The notes under the pieces were generated by a model that was given only the letters and a program-made list of their open reading frames with translations, was not told the DNA's origin and ran no database searches. The position numbers and the translations under genes are program-made. From the NCBI GenBank assembly GCA_034696485.1, contig JAQIWT010000235.1, positions 1 through 26,641 of the forward strand: 26,641 bases of DNA, read 5' to 3'. Shown one piece after another: positions 1-9,410 of this stretch (within the stretch, counting starts at the first letter, position 1; every line of letters starts with the position of its first letter). Source of the DNA: Isohypsibius dastychi (lineage: Eukaryota > Tardigrada > Eutardigrada > Parachela > Isohypsibiidae).

Positions 1-19
1 CGCCGGTGCCGGAGATAGC

Positions 20-67
20 GTTCAGAATTCGGAACTGTTCAGAATTCGGAGCGTTCAGATCCGGAGC
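20..67. repeat. Short tandem repeat, about 16-bp unit, three copies
   Basis: Three head-to-tail copies of GTTCAGAATTCGGARC lie at 20-36, 37-52 and 53-67. The third is one base shorter and slightly diverged (GTTCAGATCCGGAGC). The repeat is in the presumed intron following the first pore-half exon of the K2P channel. No function is visible. Confidence 0.8.
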
Positions 68-318
68 GTTTACTGTAACTAAAACTGATACTGCGTTGAA
101 ACCCAGCTGAATTCTGTAGATTCAGAATATACAAATTACGGGTGACTGGGTTATCGAGATTTCAAAACACGTTTTATCTACGCCGCGTAACAGACAATTA
201 CGTACTTTACACTGTTTGTCTTCGGTGAAAGAACTTCAGTCCCGGCTTCTGTTCTAATGGACCACTCATTTCAGAATAGTTTCTACTGTAAGAATCACAG
301 CAATCTCATTCAACTCAC

Positions 319-792
319 CGATTGTGGTACAGGCAGTAAATGCTAAATAGAAGCTGTGATAAAAGTCCATGGCTGGTCGGTCTTGAAAAGGCAAATAGGA
401 AAGACTTCCGGCTTGTAATAATTGGTCCAGATCACTTTTCTCGATTATCTTCTCATATTTCATACTGAAATTCCGCCAGAAGCTGTCATAGTGTCTCCTC
501 TTGATTTCATCCTTAAACGCAGCCTCGTAGATTGATTTCACTTCTTCGAAATTTGATCATGTTTCAGTACCAACCTCATCATGCTCCAGATAATAAAAAA
601 CCATGGTTCCAAACAGGAGATATAACGATAGAATGACGACTGAAAATAAAGATCACACTCTTTTAATTTTGGAAATAGACAACGTTTCTTACCGAGAAGA
701 AAAAATCTGGCATTATCCTCAGAGATGAAGACCTTTTGCAAGCAACTATGGCGGGAATGATGACGAACCACCCCAATCCGACCGGGTGCCAT
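319..792 (-). CDS. Two-pore-domain potassium channel (K2P), N-terminal exons, partial; internal TGA
   Basis: Potassium leak channel of the K2P/TWIK superfamily, acting in the plasma membrane. Two exons are visible. Exon A, 792-693, starts at ATG 792, the first in-frame Met after an in-frame TGA, and ends at donor CTCG|GTAAGA. Exon B, 639-319, follows acceptor TTTTCAG. Spliced, they give a 33-residue basic N-terminus, then TM1 (about residues 29-53, FFLLVVILSLYLLFGTMVFY, then YLEHDE), a charged helical-cap segment (about 62-110, KSIYEAAFKDEIKRR) and the start of pore 1 (DFYHSFYLAFTACTTIG). The exon breaks inside the TIG-Y/F-G selectivity filter at ATCG|GTGAGT, so the rest of the filter, TM2 and the second pore lie beyond base 1. 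Codon 61 (559-557) is an in-frame TGA with the same frame open on both sides. It could be a nonsense allele, a sequencing error, readthrough or an abnormally small intron. Family assignment is firm; integrity is not. Confidence 0.8.
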
Positions 793-2422
793 AATTATGA
801 ACCTCGACTGAATTCCTCATAAGATTTAACCTGCTCGTAAGTTTTTCCTCTCAAGCATCTCATCCGCTGTTCAATTCATAAAGGTATTCATGGGCGCAGA
901 TTCCAGAGTACAAAAATGGCACCGGAATGCAAACAAGCTGACAAGGGGCAACTGAAGAATAAGATGGGATGTATGAAAGAGGATCAAGGATGCGGAAGTC
1001 AGTCTCTCTTCCCCTATGGATGACGTCAAGTCGGATCCATAACAGTCAGAGGGATGTGTTGACGAGCTGTATGTTCTCCAGTCATGTCATTCGAATTGTG
1101 GAGAATGGAATGGTGGAATACACATGAGCTCAAAAGAGCGATCAATGGATATTACATTTGACAACCATTTCGCTGTTTTGGGGTTAAAGCGGTTCTCTTA
1201 ATTGGAACAATGCTGCTTTGGATCGGAAAAACTCGTTCATGACTGACTATACCTCTTGTGATTTAAGAAAATCAGATTGGGATGATGATCAAGAATCCTT
1301 GTTCTGCGTGCACAGTTTTCAAGGACTAAGCATACGCAATGAATGATGATGACCTTCGGGAATTATCGCAGAACAAGTCAGTTGCTTATGAGCTGTTGGG
1401 GTTCATACTCTCTGATTTGATGACGAATAGCAAACCACATTGACCAGGGCCGTCGGTCAAAACATAGCGTCACTCTTGGTTGAGAAGCTTGAACCTGTTA
1501 CCGCGTGCCGCGATTGGTTGAAGTCACTGTAACCGACATTGCAGCGTTTTCTTCCGGTTTGGGTGACTTTCCAAACAACTGTGTCGGTAATCAATTCGGT
1601 CATCAGAGCACTTGACTCGCCCGATTGTACCATTTTGGTTGAGTGGACTGTTTGATGACCTTTTACCGGAGAGTAGTGAAATTCCATCGGAAGACCCATA
1701 CGTTTCAGTCCTACTAATTCAATAGCCTGAGTAGAACGTGTTCTTGTCACGTTCTATTGAATAATCTTATTCCAGAAAACAAACTCAATTCAATACTCAG
1801 ATATCGTATACAATCCAGTGGATGACCTTTATGGCTCGGAAAACTGAATTAAATAATGGGTTTGGTGAGTGGGGGTCCATTGGTCAGAAGCTCCTAGGTT
1901 ATTTCAGCTAATCATTTTAACCCTCCGCTCCCTCTTGCACCGAATGTAATGCGCCAAATACAGCTACAATATACTTCGACCAACCACTCTCCGTATGCAG
2001 CGAACTTCTTGTTTCCATCGATAGTCAATTTTCAATACTTTTCGTATTCTTGTTTGCACTTACCTCATCCCCAAATATCGTTCTTTGCCATTACCGAAAT
2101 ACTTATCTGTCATCTGTCTCGTTAAAGACGATCATGACCCTAGACGGATCAGCAGATCGGAATTGGCAAAAACTGAATCATAAATCCGGTTCCGCCATAG
2201 GTACAGGTAGGTAAGGCGCGTCGGTGTCAGCGGGTATATCAAGTCATGGACCAATTGAGTCACCTACATTATTATGATCTTCCCCCGGGTACAGAGAGGA
2301 ATGTATAAGAAAGTGCTTTTGAGTGACAACTGATGGATAAACTTTCTGTTTCAATTGGCATCGTTCCTAATACCTAATTTCCAGACCATCTCGATAAACT
2401 TGCAGCTGATCCATGTGCCGTA
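793..2422. other. Divergent intergenic region between K2P and muscarinic-like receptor
   Basis: About 1.6 kb between two divergently transcribed genes, so it should hold both 5' flanks and possibly 5' untranslated exons. Possible acceptor-like ends CTTACGAGCAG (minus, near 830) and TTTCCAG or CTTGCAG (plus, near 2384 and 2404) precede the two start codons and could mark 5'-UTR introns. No exon with a recognisable domain was found. Confidence 0.5.
1732..1756. repeat. Perfect 9-bp inverted repeat
   Basis: TAGAACGTG and CACGTTCTA flank a 7-nt spacer (TTCTTGT). The stem is perfect. It could be a dimeric transcription-factor site or a small hairpin in the divergent promoter region. Neither can be shown from sequence. 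Confidence 0.6.
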
Positions 2423-3424
2423 ATGAATTCAACAACATCCTGGCATAACATAACTAGTGATACAGCTGAAGCAGGGGACCTCCATGGCCAGCGGATCATT
2501 TATGCAGTCTCAACCGTCGTCGCAATGATAGCCATTTTCACCATAACCTACAATGCCCTCATCATAATAACATTTATCCGTGACTCCCGAATCCGCACCC
2601 CATTCAACTATTATCTCCTTAATTTGTCAATTTCGGATGTTTGCATGGCCGCATTCGAAATGACAATATTTGTAGCGTACACTCTAGCAGGCAGTTGGAA
2701 ATTCGGTCGTAAATTTTGTACGTTATTCATCTGGTTCAATTGGACTGGCTCGGCCGTGGCCGCAAATGCTGTCATGCTCATTTGTATGGACCGAATCTGG
2801 ACACTTTTCAAACCGGTCAGCTACCGCAATCATCGTTCCAATATGATGACCTTTTTGTTTTGTGCTTCTAACTGGGCTTATATCCAGATCGGATTGCTAC
2901 CATTGATCATTATTGACCGAGTTCATTATGCATTAGACGATACAGTCTGCCTCATTAATCTACAGGCTCAACAGACCTATGTACTTGTTCTACTTTTCGC
3001 CTATTACTATGTTCCATTACTCTCGGTTGTTATTGGCTATTTAGCTGCGGTAATTAAAGTGATCAAGCGGGGCAGGATGAAAAAAATTCTTCCTGCTCTT
3101 GGCAACTCCGAAGTTGGCCAAACGCTACCGCGGAGAACGTTGGAAACCGGGAGTGTTGCGGTGCAGAGTAAGCAAGGTGACCGGTTGGATAAAAAGATGT
3201 ACCTGACATTGTCGCTGTTAGCTTTAAGCTTGTTGCTCTTATGGACGCCTGCTTGTGTTTATTTTATGATATCGACTATATGGGATGGATACTTTGATCT
3301 AGAGTATTATATGATTGGAATGTGTTTGGAGTTTGCTAGCTGCGCTGTCAACCCGGTGGTCTACCATTTTGGCATACCCGGTATTCGAACTGCTATGAAA
3401 TCACACTTTGGGAGAGGATGCTAA
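2423..3424 (+). CDS. Muscarinic-like class A G-protein-coupled receptor, orthosteric site lost
   Basis: Intact single-exon receptor of 333 aa with seven predicted membrane helices, presumably at the plasma membrane coupled to a G protein. N-terminus has N-glycosylation sequons at N2 and N9. Landmarks: N44 (1.50) in TM1; D72 (2.50) in LSISD; W92; C99 (3.25), pairing with C176 in loop 2; D123-R124-I125 replacing DRY, followed by FKPVSYR as in muscarinic receptors (RPLSYR); W151 (4.50); P198 (5.50); a short third loop of about 44 aa; W274-T275-P276 in TM6 (muscarinic WTP); N310-P-V-V-Y314 in TM7. Counting from C99, position 3.32 is N106, not the amine-binding Asp, and 3.33 is Trp. 6.51 is Ala, 6.52 is Cys and 7.39 is Met, where muscarinic receptors have Tyr, Asn and Tyr. 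The family match is by pattern; the ligand is unknown and unlikely to be acetylcholine. Confidence 0.9.
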   Translation: MNSTTSWHNITSDTAEAGDLHGQRIIYAVSTVVAMIAIFTITYNALIIITFIRDSRIRTPFNYYLLNLSISDVCMAAFEMTIFVAYTLAGSWKFGRKFCTLFIWFNWTGSAVAANAVMLICMDRIWTLFKPVSYRNHRSNMMTFLFCASNWAYIQIGLLPLIIIDRVHYALDDTVCLINLQAQQTYVLVLLFAYYYVPLLSVVIGYLAAVIKVIKRGRMKKILPALGNSEVGQTLPRRTLETGSVAVQSKQGDRLDKKMYLTLSLLALSLLLLWTPACVYFMISTIWDGYFDLEYYMIGMCLEFASCAVNPVVYHFGIPGIRTAMKSHFGRGC

Positions 3425-3573
3425 ATGCTTTGACGAAGGAGAAATACTGGCATGAAGAGGCTGCTATTAGCGTGAATCTTGAGGATGATGAAAGGTCTAC
3501 ACTATCGGCATTCTTTGTTATTGTTCGTTTGGTGGGTTTTTTTCAACAGTGGAAGTGGATCATATTTCATTCC

Positions 3574-3579
3574 AATAAA
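3574..3579 (+). promoter_or_regulatory. Candidate polyadenylation signal AATAAA
   Basis: A canonical AATAAA about 150 bp past the stop of the muscarinic-like receptor gene, in AT-rich sequence. Its position suits the 3' end of that transcript. Confidence 0.5.
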
Positions 3580-4087
3580 TATGTAGTTTAATTCAATATA
3601 ATTATTTGTATTTTCTTGAACCCGAAGAGTGAAGTGTTGATGAGTTCCAAAACTTACATATCGAAGAACAAGAACCCGGTTCGAAATTTTTGAAAATTCG
3701 ATTTTGAAAACCGAACAATCCAAGTGGTGGAGTGTTTCCTGCCGATCATTGTCGGCCCAATATTCGGGTAATTATTGGCTGCCCGGCAAGGAAAAAAGGA
3801 AGAACGGAGCAACGAGTTCCTCTTTTAGAAAATTGGTGGTTGTTCCGGTCGTTGGAGCTTAAGCTCGTACTTTCGCGATGCCGATGTTTGCTTGTAAGTA
3901 TAGAGGCGAAACACCGACACACTGAATCGTGCTACTTTGCTTTTTGAAATGTACGTTATCACGCCATGTGCCCGTTTTCAGTATCCAAGTTTCCACGTAT
4001 TGAACATCGTGATTTAACGAATTTCCGCCTGACTTTTCGGAAAACAATTTTCTACGAGGTAATGTAATTACAATATAAGAAAGAGAA
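3580..4087. other. Intergenic DNA, no gene recognised
   Basis: Downstream flank of the muscarinic-like receptor up to the MITE. Short open frames here have no recognisable motif and no convincing splice partners. I see nothing functional in it. Confidence 0.5.
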
Positions 4088-4595
4088 ACTGGCTTAAAGA
4101 TGCGTTCCCTAGTCCTAAGGGACGAGGGAAGCCGCGAGGGACGAGAAAGTTTCCTAAAACGGCTAGGAAATTAGGGAGATAACTGAGGAGCCTAAATGTT
4201 CGAGGGAGCTAATAGAGGAAGATTCCTTATAATCCTCTATGTGAAACTGAGTTTAATTTTGGAAAAACAAATCACATTAACAGTGATGCTTTGGGAAATT
4301 GGATGGAATCATTGTTCGAAGGAGTATAGCGAGCAGACATCGTCAGACAAACTGGAAAAGCATTATGATTCTAATTAATAATTATAATTACAATTAATAA
4401 CAAGATTTTGGATCAGCCACTGTAAAAGTATTGGAGTTTAAAATGTTTAACATGATGCGAGGAATTTAGGCAGTTTCCTTAAATCCTCAGGATCCTAAAA
4501 TTTTTAGGGAGTCGACTAGGGAGCCGAAAAAAACTTAGGGAGGTAATTCCCTTCCCTAAAAAAATCGAGGCTAGGGAACGCATCTTTAAACTGGC
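4088..4595. mobile_element. MITE-like non-autonomous DNA transposon with terminal inverted repeats
   Basis: The element spans 4094-4589 (496 bp). Its ends are a perfect 19-bp inverted repeat, TTAAAGATGCGTTCCCTAG at 4094-4112 and its reverse complement at 4571-4589. The flanks carry a direct copy of ACTGGC (4088-4093 and 4590-4595); the shared word extends to 11 bp (AAACTGGCTTA at 4086-4096 and 4588-4598), so the exact duplication length is ambiguous, and a TTAA core at both ends complicates it further. The subterminal zones hold TAGGGAG motifs (4172-4178, 4505-4511, 4517-4523, 4536-4542), which may be transposase-binding sites. No transposase is encoded; a 60-codon open frame inside looks incidental. 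Superfamily unassigned: an 8-bp duplication would suit hAT, TTAA would suit piggyBac. Confidence 0.85.
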
Positions 4596-5598
4596 TTATC
4601 CGAAGGTTTTCGAAAACATCCACCTCAGGGGTGTCATTTTCATCGGGACGACTCTTGCTTGTTTGCCGACCTCGCGATCGCGTCACCAAACCAAAAGTCA
4701 AAAAAACTGCCACTTGTAAGTATTCCAGAGCCCCACCCTCTGCCTCTGTTTATTCCCGTGATGTAGCAAAAGTCATCAACTTTCTCTGTTCGAAAATTGA
4801 ACGAATTAAACGGCTATATGACCCAACAGATGTGCTTGGGTGCTCAATTGGACTCAGAACTACCGGACACGTTCGTCGGCTACACACGCATGTGGGCATG
4901 CTCATTTTAGTTGACGGTCAATATTCTTCCCCTCCCTAGTCTTTCTACATGGAAATCGACCGTGGACATCGCTTTTTTCAAAACCGGAACTGAAACTGTG
5001 CGTGGTGATTCGGAAGGTAGAAATCAGTATTGCATCCGAATGGAAACATGACGGAGGAGCCTCGAAACTGTTCACAAGGCCATACCACCCCACAATGCAG
5101 CACCGATCATGGCTAAGAAATATCAGTTTCCTTCCCACAAATCACACCGGAGTCGTCTGCGCTGGCTGAGGAAAAAATCAAGTGCTTTTTTCACTTGGTC
5201 AACAAAGGTTACAGTTGGTCAACAAAGTCGAAAAGTTATCATTGCCCAAATGGAACTAGGTTGGGGTTGGGTATTTGAGGAAGCAAAAGATTTAAAGGGG
5301 CTGACACGTGAGCAAACTGATGGATATTTGGACTAACAGGGAAGCGGTTATGAAAACAGAAATCACTCGCCCAAAGTTGCTCATTTGTGGCAGCCATAGA
5401 GAGTCGGCTATGTAACTTTCTGTGTCGAAGAAGAAACTCCGACAAAGCTTGCATTCTTTTCGCCTATCGTGTGTCTGTCATGTGCATGGGCTTGCTTTTT
5501 GTCACCCCTCAAAGCGGGGTCACCTACAAAACCCTCATTTATTCCTGACCGATTAGTCGCGACTAAAACTTTTGAAATATCTTTTTACTGTGTTTTAC

Positions 5599-5684
5599 GG
5601 GTCAACGGATCGACATTTTGAAAGTGTGGGTCAACGGATGGACATTTTCAAAGTGCGGGTTGACGGACAGAGGTTTTAACGGCG
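5599..5684. repeat. 29-bp tandem repeat, three copies
   Basis: Copies start at 5599, 5628 and 5657 with consensus GGGTCAACGGATSGACATTT followed by TSAAAGTGY. The first two differ at only a few positions; the third is diverged. It runs directly into the ACGT-rich block. Confidence 0.8.
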
Positions 5685-5744
5685 TTACGTACGATACGAT
5701 ACGCTACGTCACGTACGTCACGCTATGTCATTGCGACGTACGAT
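5685..5744. repeat. ACGT/TACG-rich low-complexity block
   Basis: About 60 bp made largely of ACGTACG, ATACG and TACGTCAC units, unusually dense in CpG for this window. It contains two TACGTCA (TGACGTA on the other strand) half-sites resembling cAMP-response elements. Whether this is a regulatory cluster or a decayed microsatellite cannot be told. Confidence 0.55.
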
Positions 5745-7156
5745 GCTCCACGTTTTTCGCCAATGGCCAGCGGGGTGACAGTATGCCCGCCACAGGTGGG
5801 CATTGAGTGAATTCGCTCTTCGGAGTGACTTTTTGCGAGGAATATTTACGTTTCATGCTGGCTCTAGTGATTTTTACATGTGCAGTGAAATCTCAAAATA
5901 CATAATGCACTCTTGCCTGGCTAGTGAACTGGCCGTAGAGTTCTGCGCCATCGTTTGATCACTCTTGATGACATCCACGCACTACTTTTTTCGATAACCA
6001 GGTGGGCTTGCTGGCATTCAGTTTCGGTGCTCCATGATTCGGTGTTGGGTTTTTCGGAGCCAAGTTTTCATCCACTTCGAGAATAGCACATTCCGGAGGT
6101 TCGAGCCTCCGAAAACACGCGGAACCGAAAAGGCGCCACTCTGGAAGTATGGTACTTTGAAAGTACGCCACTCCGAGAATTTGACTCCCATTGAATTTGA
6201 ATTTGATTTACGGTGTCGGTTTTACTTGTAGTTCAATGCAGAGACACAAAACCGATAGTTTGTTTGAATCAGATCAAATCCTGGATCAGATTCAGGTCTG
6301 GTGGAATCAGATTCTGGTGGAAAGATTCGCTTCCAAAACAGTTTTTCACAAAGGGTCGGAAGTTTTCTTGAAGTTTTGTAGGTCTAAAGACATGGATTTT
6401 CGGTCACAAAAATTTAGAAAGCTGAGGACGGCTTTCCTTCCGTTTTATCGAGAAGCAGGCCGCCATGGGTGGATATTGAGTGACAAAAGCTGAGACCCCC
6501 ACCGGTTATAGTAGCATCTCGTGACTCCACGAAAAGCTCGGAATTAGGAATACTTGTTCCTCAATTCCTTCCAGCTTGTGACAGACGTTTGCGTGGTCTG
6601 ACAGCCCCGAGTCCACGACCAATCTAATGTTTTTTGTGATCCTCCATAACTTCATGTGCTGTACGTAACACAAGCTGACTGGTTGAAAATGTAAGATGGA
6701 GAAAGAGCCATGAATGAATCAGAGTGACGTGAAATGAAAATAGGAGAAGACCATATGTTGTATTGGTTTCCGATCTGGGCACACGCTCAAGTTGCGCAAA
6801 GGGCATCCGAAGGGCTGAATCATCCTCCAGCGTGGCCTGTGATGTTTCTACCATTGGGCTACCACTTATCCACATTATCAAAGAGATGGGAATTAATAAT
6901 CATGCACCAAGTCACATTGGCATGCTTCGGTAAGTCAGTTGAAATGGGTCGATTACGGTAACGAAAAGATTCCATTAGCACCAGCCATATTATTTCTATC
7001 AACAGCCATTACTGTATGCCATCATCGGGTTTGTCAAAGTCAGAAAGATCACGATGCTCCAGGTATAAGGTGTACCTAATATCCTTTGAATTTCATGCAG
7101 TACAAAAGATCCAGTCTCTTCATTGTAAAATAACTCTGCTCAACGCGGTATGAATC

Positions 7157-9410
7157 TTAATCTTTGAGAGTGTGCCATTGTGAGACGGCTTCTTTAGGAT
7201 ACTGAAGCATGGCATTCCAGTGTGCAACAGCAGCCGGATCACTTCGACTTGATAAGGTCACACGACCGATTAGATCCTAACCAATCAAGATGATGCGTCA
7301 ATTAAATGGCAACATGAAGAAAAAGAGGAGCATCTCACATTACGACCAATCTTGTCATAGTCCATAACCGTCACCAGCAATGACGTCTCCCTGATCTTAT
7401 CTTGCGTCACTTCAAATGTGAAAGCTTCATTGAAAGTCGGATTGAGATCACGCATATAAATCTTGGTCTTTTTCTTCTCCATCTTTTTCCCGCTGAACAT
7501 GAGCCATATCTTCACGTAGGGATCTTGAACAAAACAATTCAAACTCTCAAGTTCAAAATCAGCCTGGCACTACGCACCGCTGGAATGTGTGGCGATATCT
7601 TGGATTCTGAGATCTTTACATTTGATGATATTAATTGTCAGTTGAGCAGCAGTAACCGAATACTTGAGTGACAATAAAATCTCGCCGTATTTATTCTACA
7701 AAAACGATCATGATCAAATATTGAAAGGTCACGCTTTTTCTGGTAATAAGCAATCAATCAAACCTTGGTCTCAGACTTTGGAGGTTGAAGTGATTTCCAT
7801 ACATCATAATTCTGTGACAGTTCAACACTGTCGAGAGGAATGAACAGCTCACCAATTGGGTCGTCACGACTAAACCGATCATAATCGAAGACGTGCAAAT
7901 GTAAAGTGCACTTTTTCAGCTTGTCCAATGGAAAGTCTGCAACAGAGGAGCTAATCAAAAGAAGACTCTGGTTTAAAGCGGAACCAGTACTGGTAGCCGA
8001 ATCAAGGGATCACACACTCAAAACCAATTTGCTTCTTGATGAACTCTGAGAATACGTTGCCCGTTTTCGTTCAAAGCGTACCCCCCTTCTCAAATGTAAG
8101 TCATGCTTGAAACAATGGAATCGTACTTTATATTCAGAAGGCTCATTTGGTTCGGAGGAGCTCGCTACATCAAGTCTTCAAAACCAGTTTTCGTCATTTC
8201 CCAAATTCAGTGACCCCCCCCCCCCCCCCGGCTATCCCTTGACGTACCTTCGAATAAGAACGATTCATTCCATCTGGGGTTGAGAGTTCGTTTCTTAATT
8301 TTCGTTTGGAGTTTATATTTGGCTTGCAGTTTCTCCTGCCTCGTTGCTTGCAACAGCGATACAACGCAATAAGGATCTGTAATGATGTAAACGGTCTCAC
8401 AGGGGTCCATTCAATTTGTAGATTGATGGATGAATTTGTCACCGGAAAATCCAGAAAAGTCTTTGGCCGGCAGTTTTTTGGCTTCAATGACGCGAACGAC
8501 GAAGGTGTTTTGTTGGTAGTCATATTTCATAGAGAAATGTATCTCTCCCACATCATCTGCACTCCTCGAGGGGCCGGCAATGACGTTGCCATTGTAATCA
8601 CTTCCGGCGGAATTCTGGCGGGCACGCATCATGGGACGTGGTGATGGCTCGCTTTTTGCTCTCTGTTCAAATGAAACATGTTATATATGAGTGGCCGGAT
8701 ATCTCTTCCCTACTTGATCACAGTGTTATCATCCTGATTTAACGTTGAACGGATATGGATCGTTAAAATCCGCCTTTTATTACAAAGTATGTTTATGTCC
8801 CATCAATCCGCCCTTGTATTTTTAAAGCAAGCCTGATCTTTTTTTAATAGACAAAATTGTATCATGTCTTGCACAGTGATGATCAGACCCTTTTTTTCGA
8901 AGCTCACTTCGGTTAAAGATACAAGTAAACAGACCAGTTTCTTGTAGTTACTTTGTGGAACTTGATTGCAGTGAGTAGTGACCTGAATTTTGGAAATGGA
9001 AAAAACGGCTTTGCAAACTGTAATAATCACTAAGGCCCTCGTGGAAGACCCTGGTCGCCCTGAAGCTGATGATGCCATTTGCCCGGAATCTATCAGGAAG
9101 GAGGAAGGAAGTGGAACCACTTTTGAAAACACTCATACTGTGTGATTAATTACGCCGTCATTTCAATTGCAATACAACGCAGCGCATGCAACTTGTCCTG
9201 ACTTTTTCAGCTGTCTGTCCAGGAACTCGCAAAGCAGCTCTCACCGAGACACCTGCCTGACCTCATAAAATAGATCGTGACTTTGTTCAATAACATCCCT
9301 TCAATCTCGAGTTTAGTAAACAACTCACCGCGTTGGTCTTCAGCATTTCGGGTTCGTCGTCGTTGGCGTAGAAGAGCTGATTCGTTGACTCGGATATCCA
9401 ATGCCCGATC
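7157..9410 (-). CDS. Syt7: Synaptotagmin-7-like calcium sensor, tandem C2 domains, N-terminal exon missing
   Basis: Calcium- and phospholipid-binding protein of vesicle exocytosis. Exons (minus): 9410-9329, 9089-9031 (least certain), 8662-8443, 8376-8248, 7936-7764, 7695-7578, 7523-7339, 7276-7157 with stop TAA at 7159-7157. All phases agree, giving 361 aa. Order: a basic Ser-rich linker, C2A from about GEIHFSMKYDY to KSLQPPKSE, then C2B from GEILLSLKY to the terminus VSQWHTLKD. C2A keeps the calcium aspartates in PAKDFSGFSD and VFDYDRFSRDD, C2B those in IQDIATHSSD and VMDYDKIGRND; both loops match Syt7 most closely (FDYDRFSR, WNESFLFE, DPYVKIWLM). C2B has the polybasic KKMEKKKTK strand. Oddities: about seven extra residues in C2A (KLQAKYKLQTK) and one in C2B loop 1. 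The transmembrane exon was not found; it should lie farther right, perhaps between 9411 and 17546. Confidence 0.88.
8214..8229. repeat. Poly(C) tract, 16 nt
   Basis: A run of 16 C in the 311-bp intron between the two parts of the C2A-encoding sequence. One of eight similar tracts in the window. Confidence 0.9.

Larger units (their letters stand above)
4596..7156. other. Intergenic DNA between convergent genes, no gene recognised
   Basis: About 2.6 kb between the MITE and the 3' end of the synaptotagmin-like gene. Several frames of 60-100 codons are open on either strand (for example 4631-4939 and 6191-6493 plus), but none shows a domain, splice context or biased composition that I can support. 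A tandem repeat and an ACGT-rich block are listed separately. The 3' UTR of the synaptotagmin gene should occupy the right end. Confidence 0.5.

Noticed and set aside
1457-1750. 97-codon open frame on the minus strand
   Set aside because: Starts at GTG, has no recognisable motif and no convincing splice sites; its start lies over a hairpin. Too weak to call a gene.
4631-4939. 102-codon open frame on the plus strand just right of the MITE
   Set aside because: Composition looks random, it contains a possible splice donor (CTTGTAAGT), and no domain or partner exon is visible.
6090-6115. GGAGGTTCGAGCCTCC resembling a tRNA T-arm or SINE end
   Set aside because: Loop length is wrong for a T-arm, and no D-arm, anticodon arm or A box could be placed.
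8194-8644. Long open frames on both strands over the C2A exons
   Set aside because: They are shadows of the true Syt7 exons; the real frame is split by a 66-bp intron (8377-8442).
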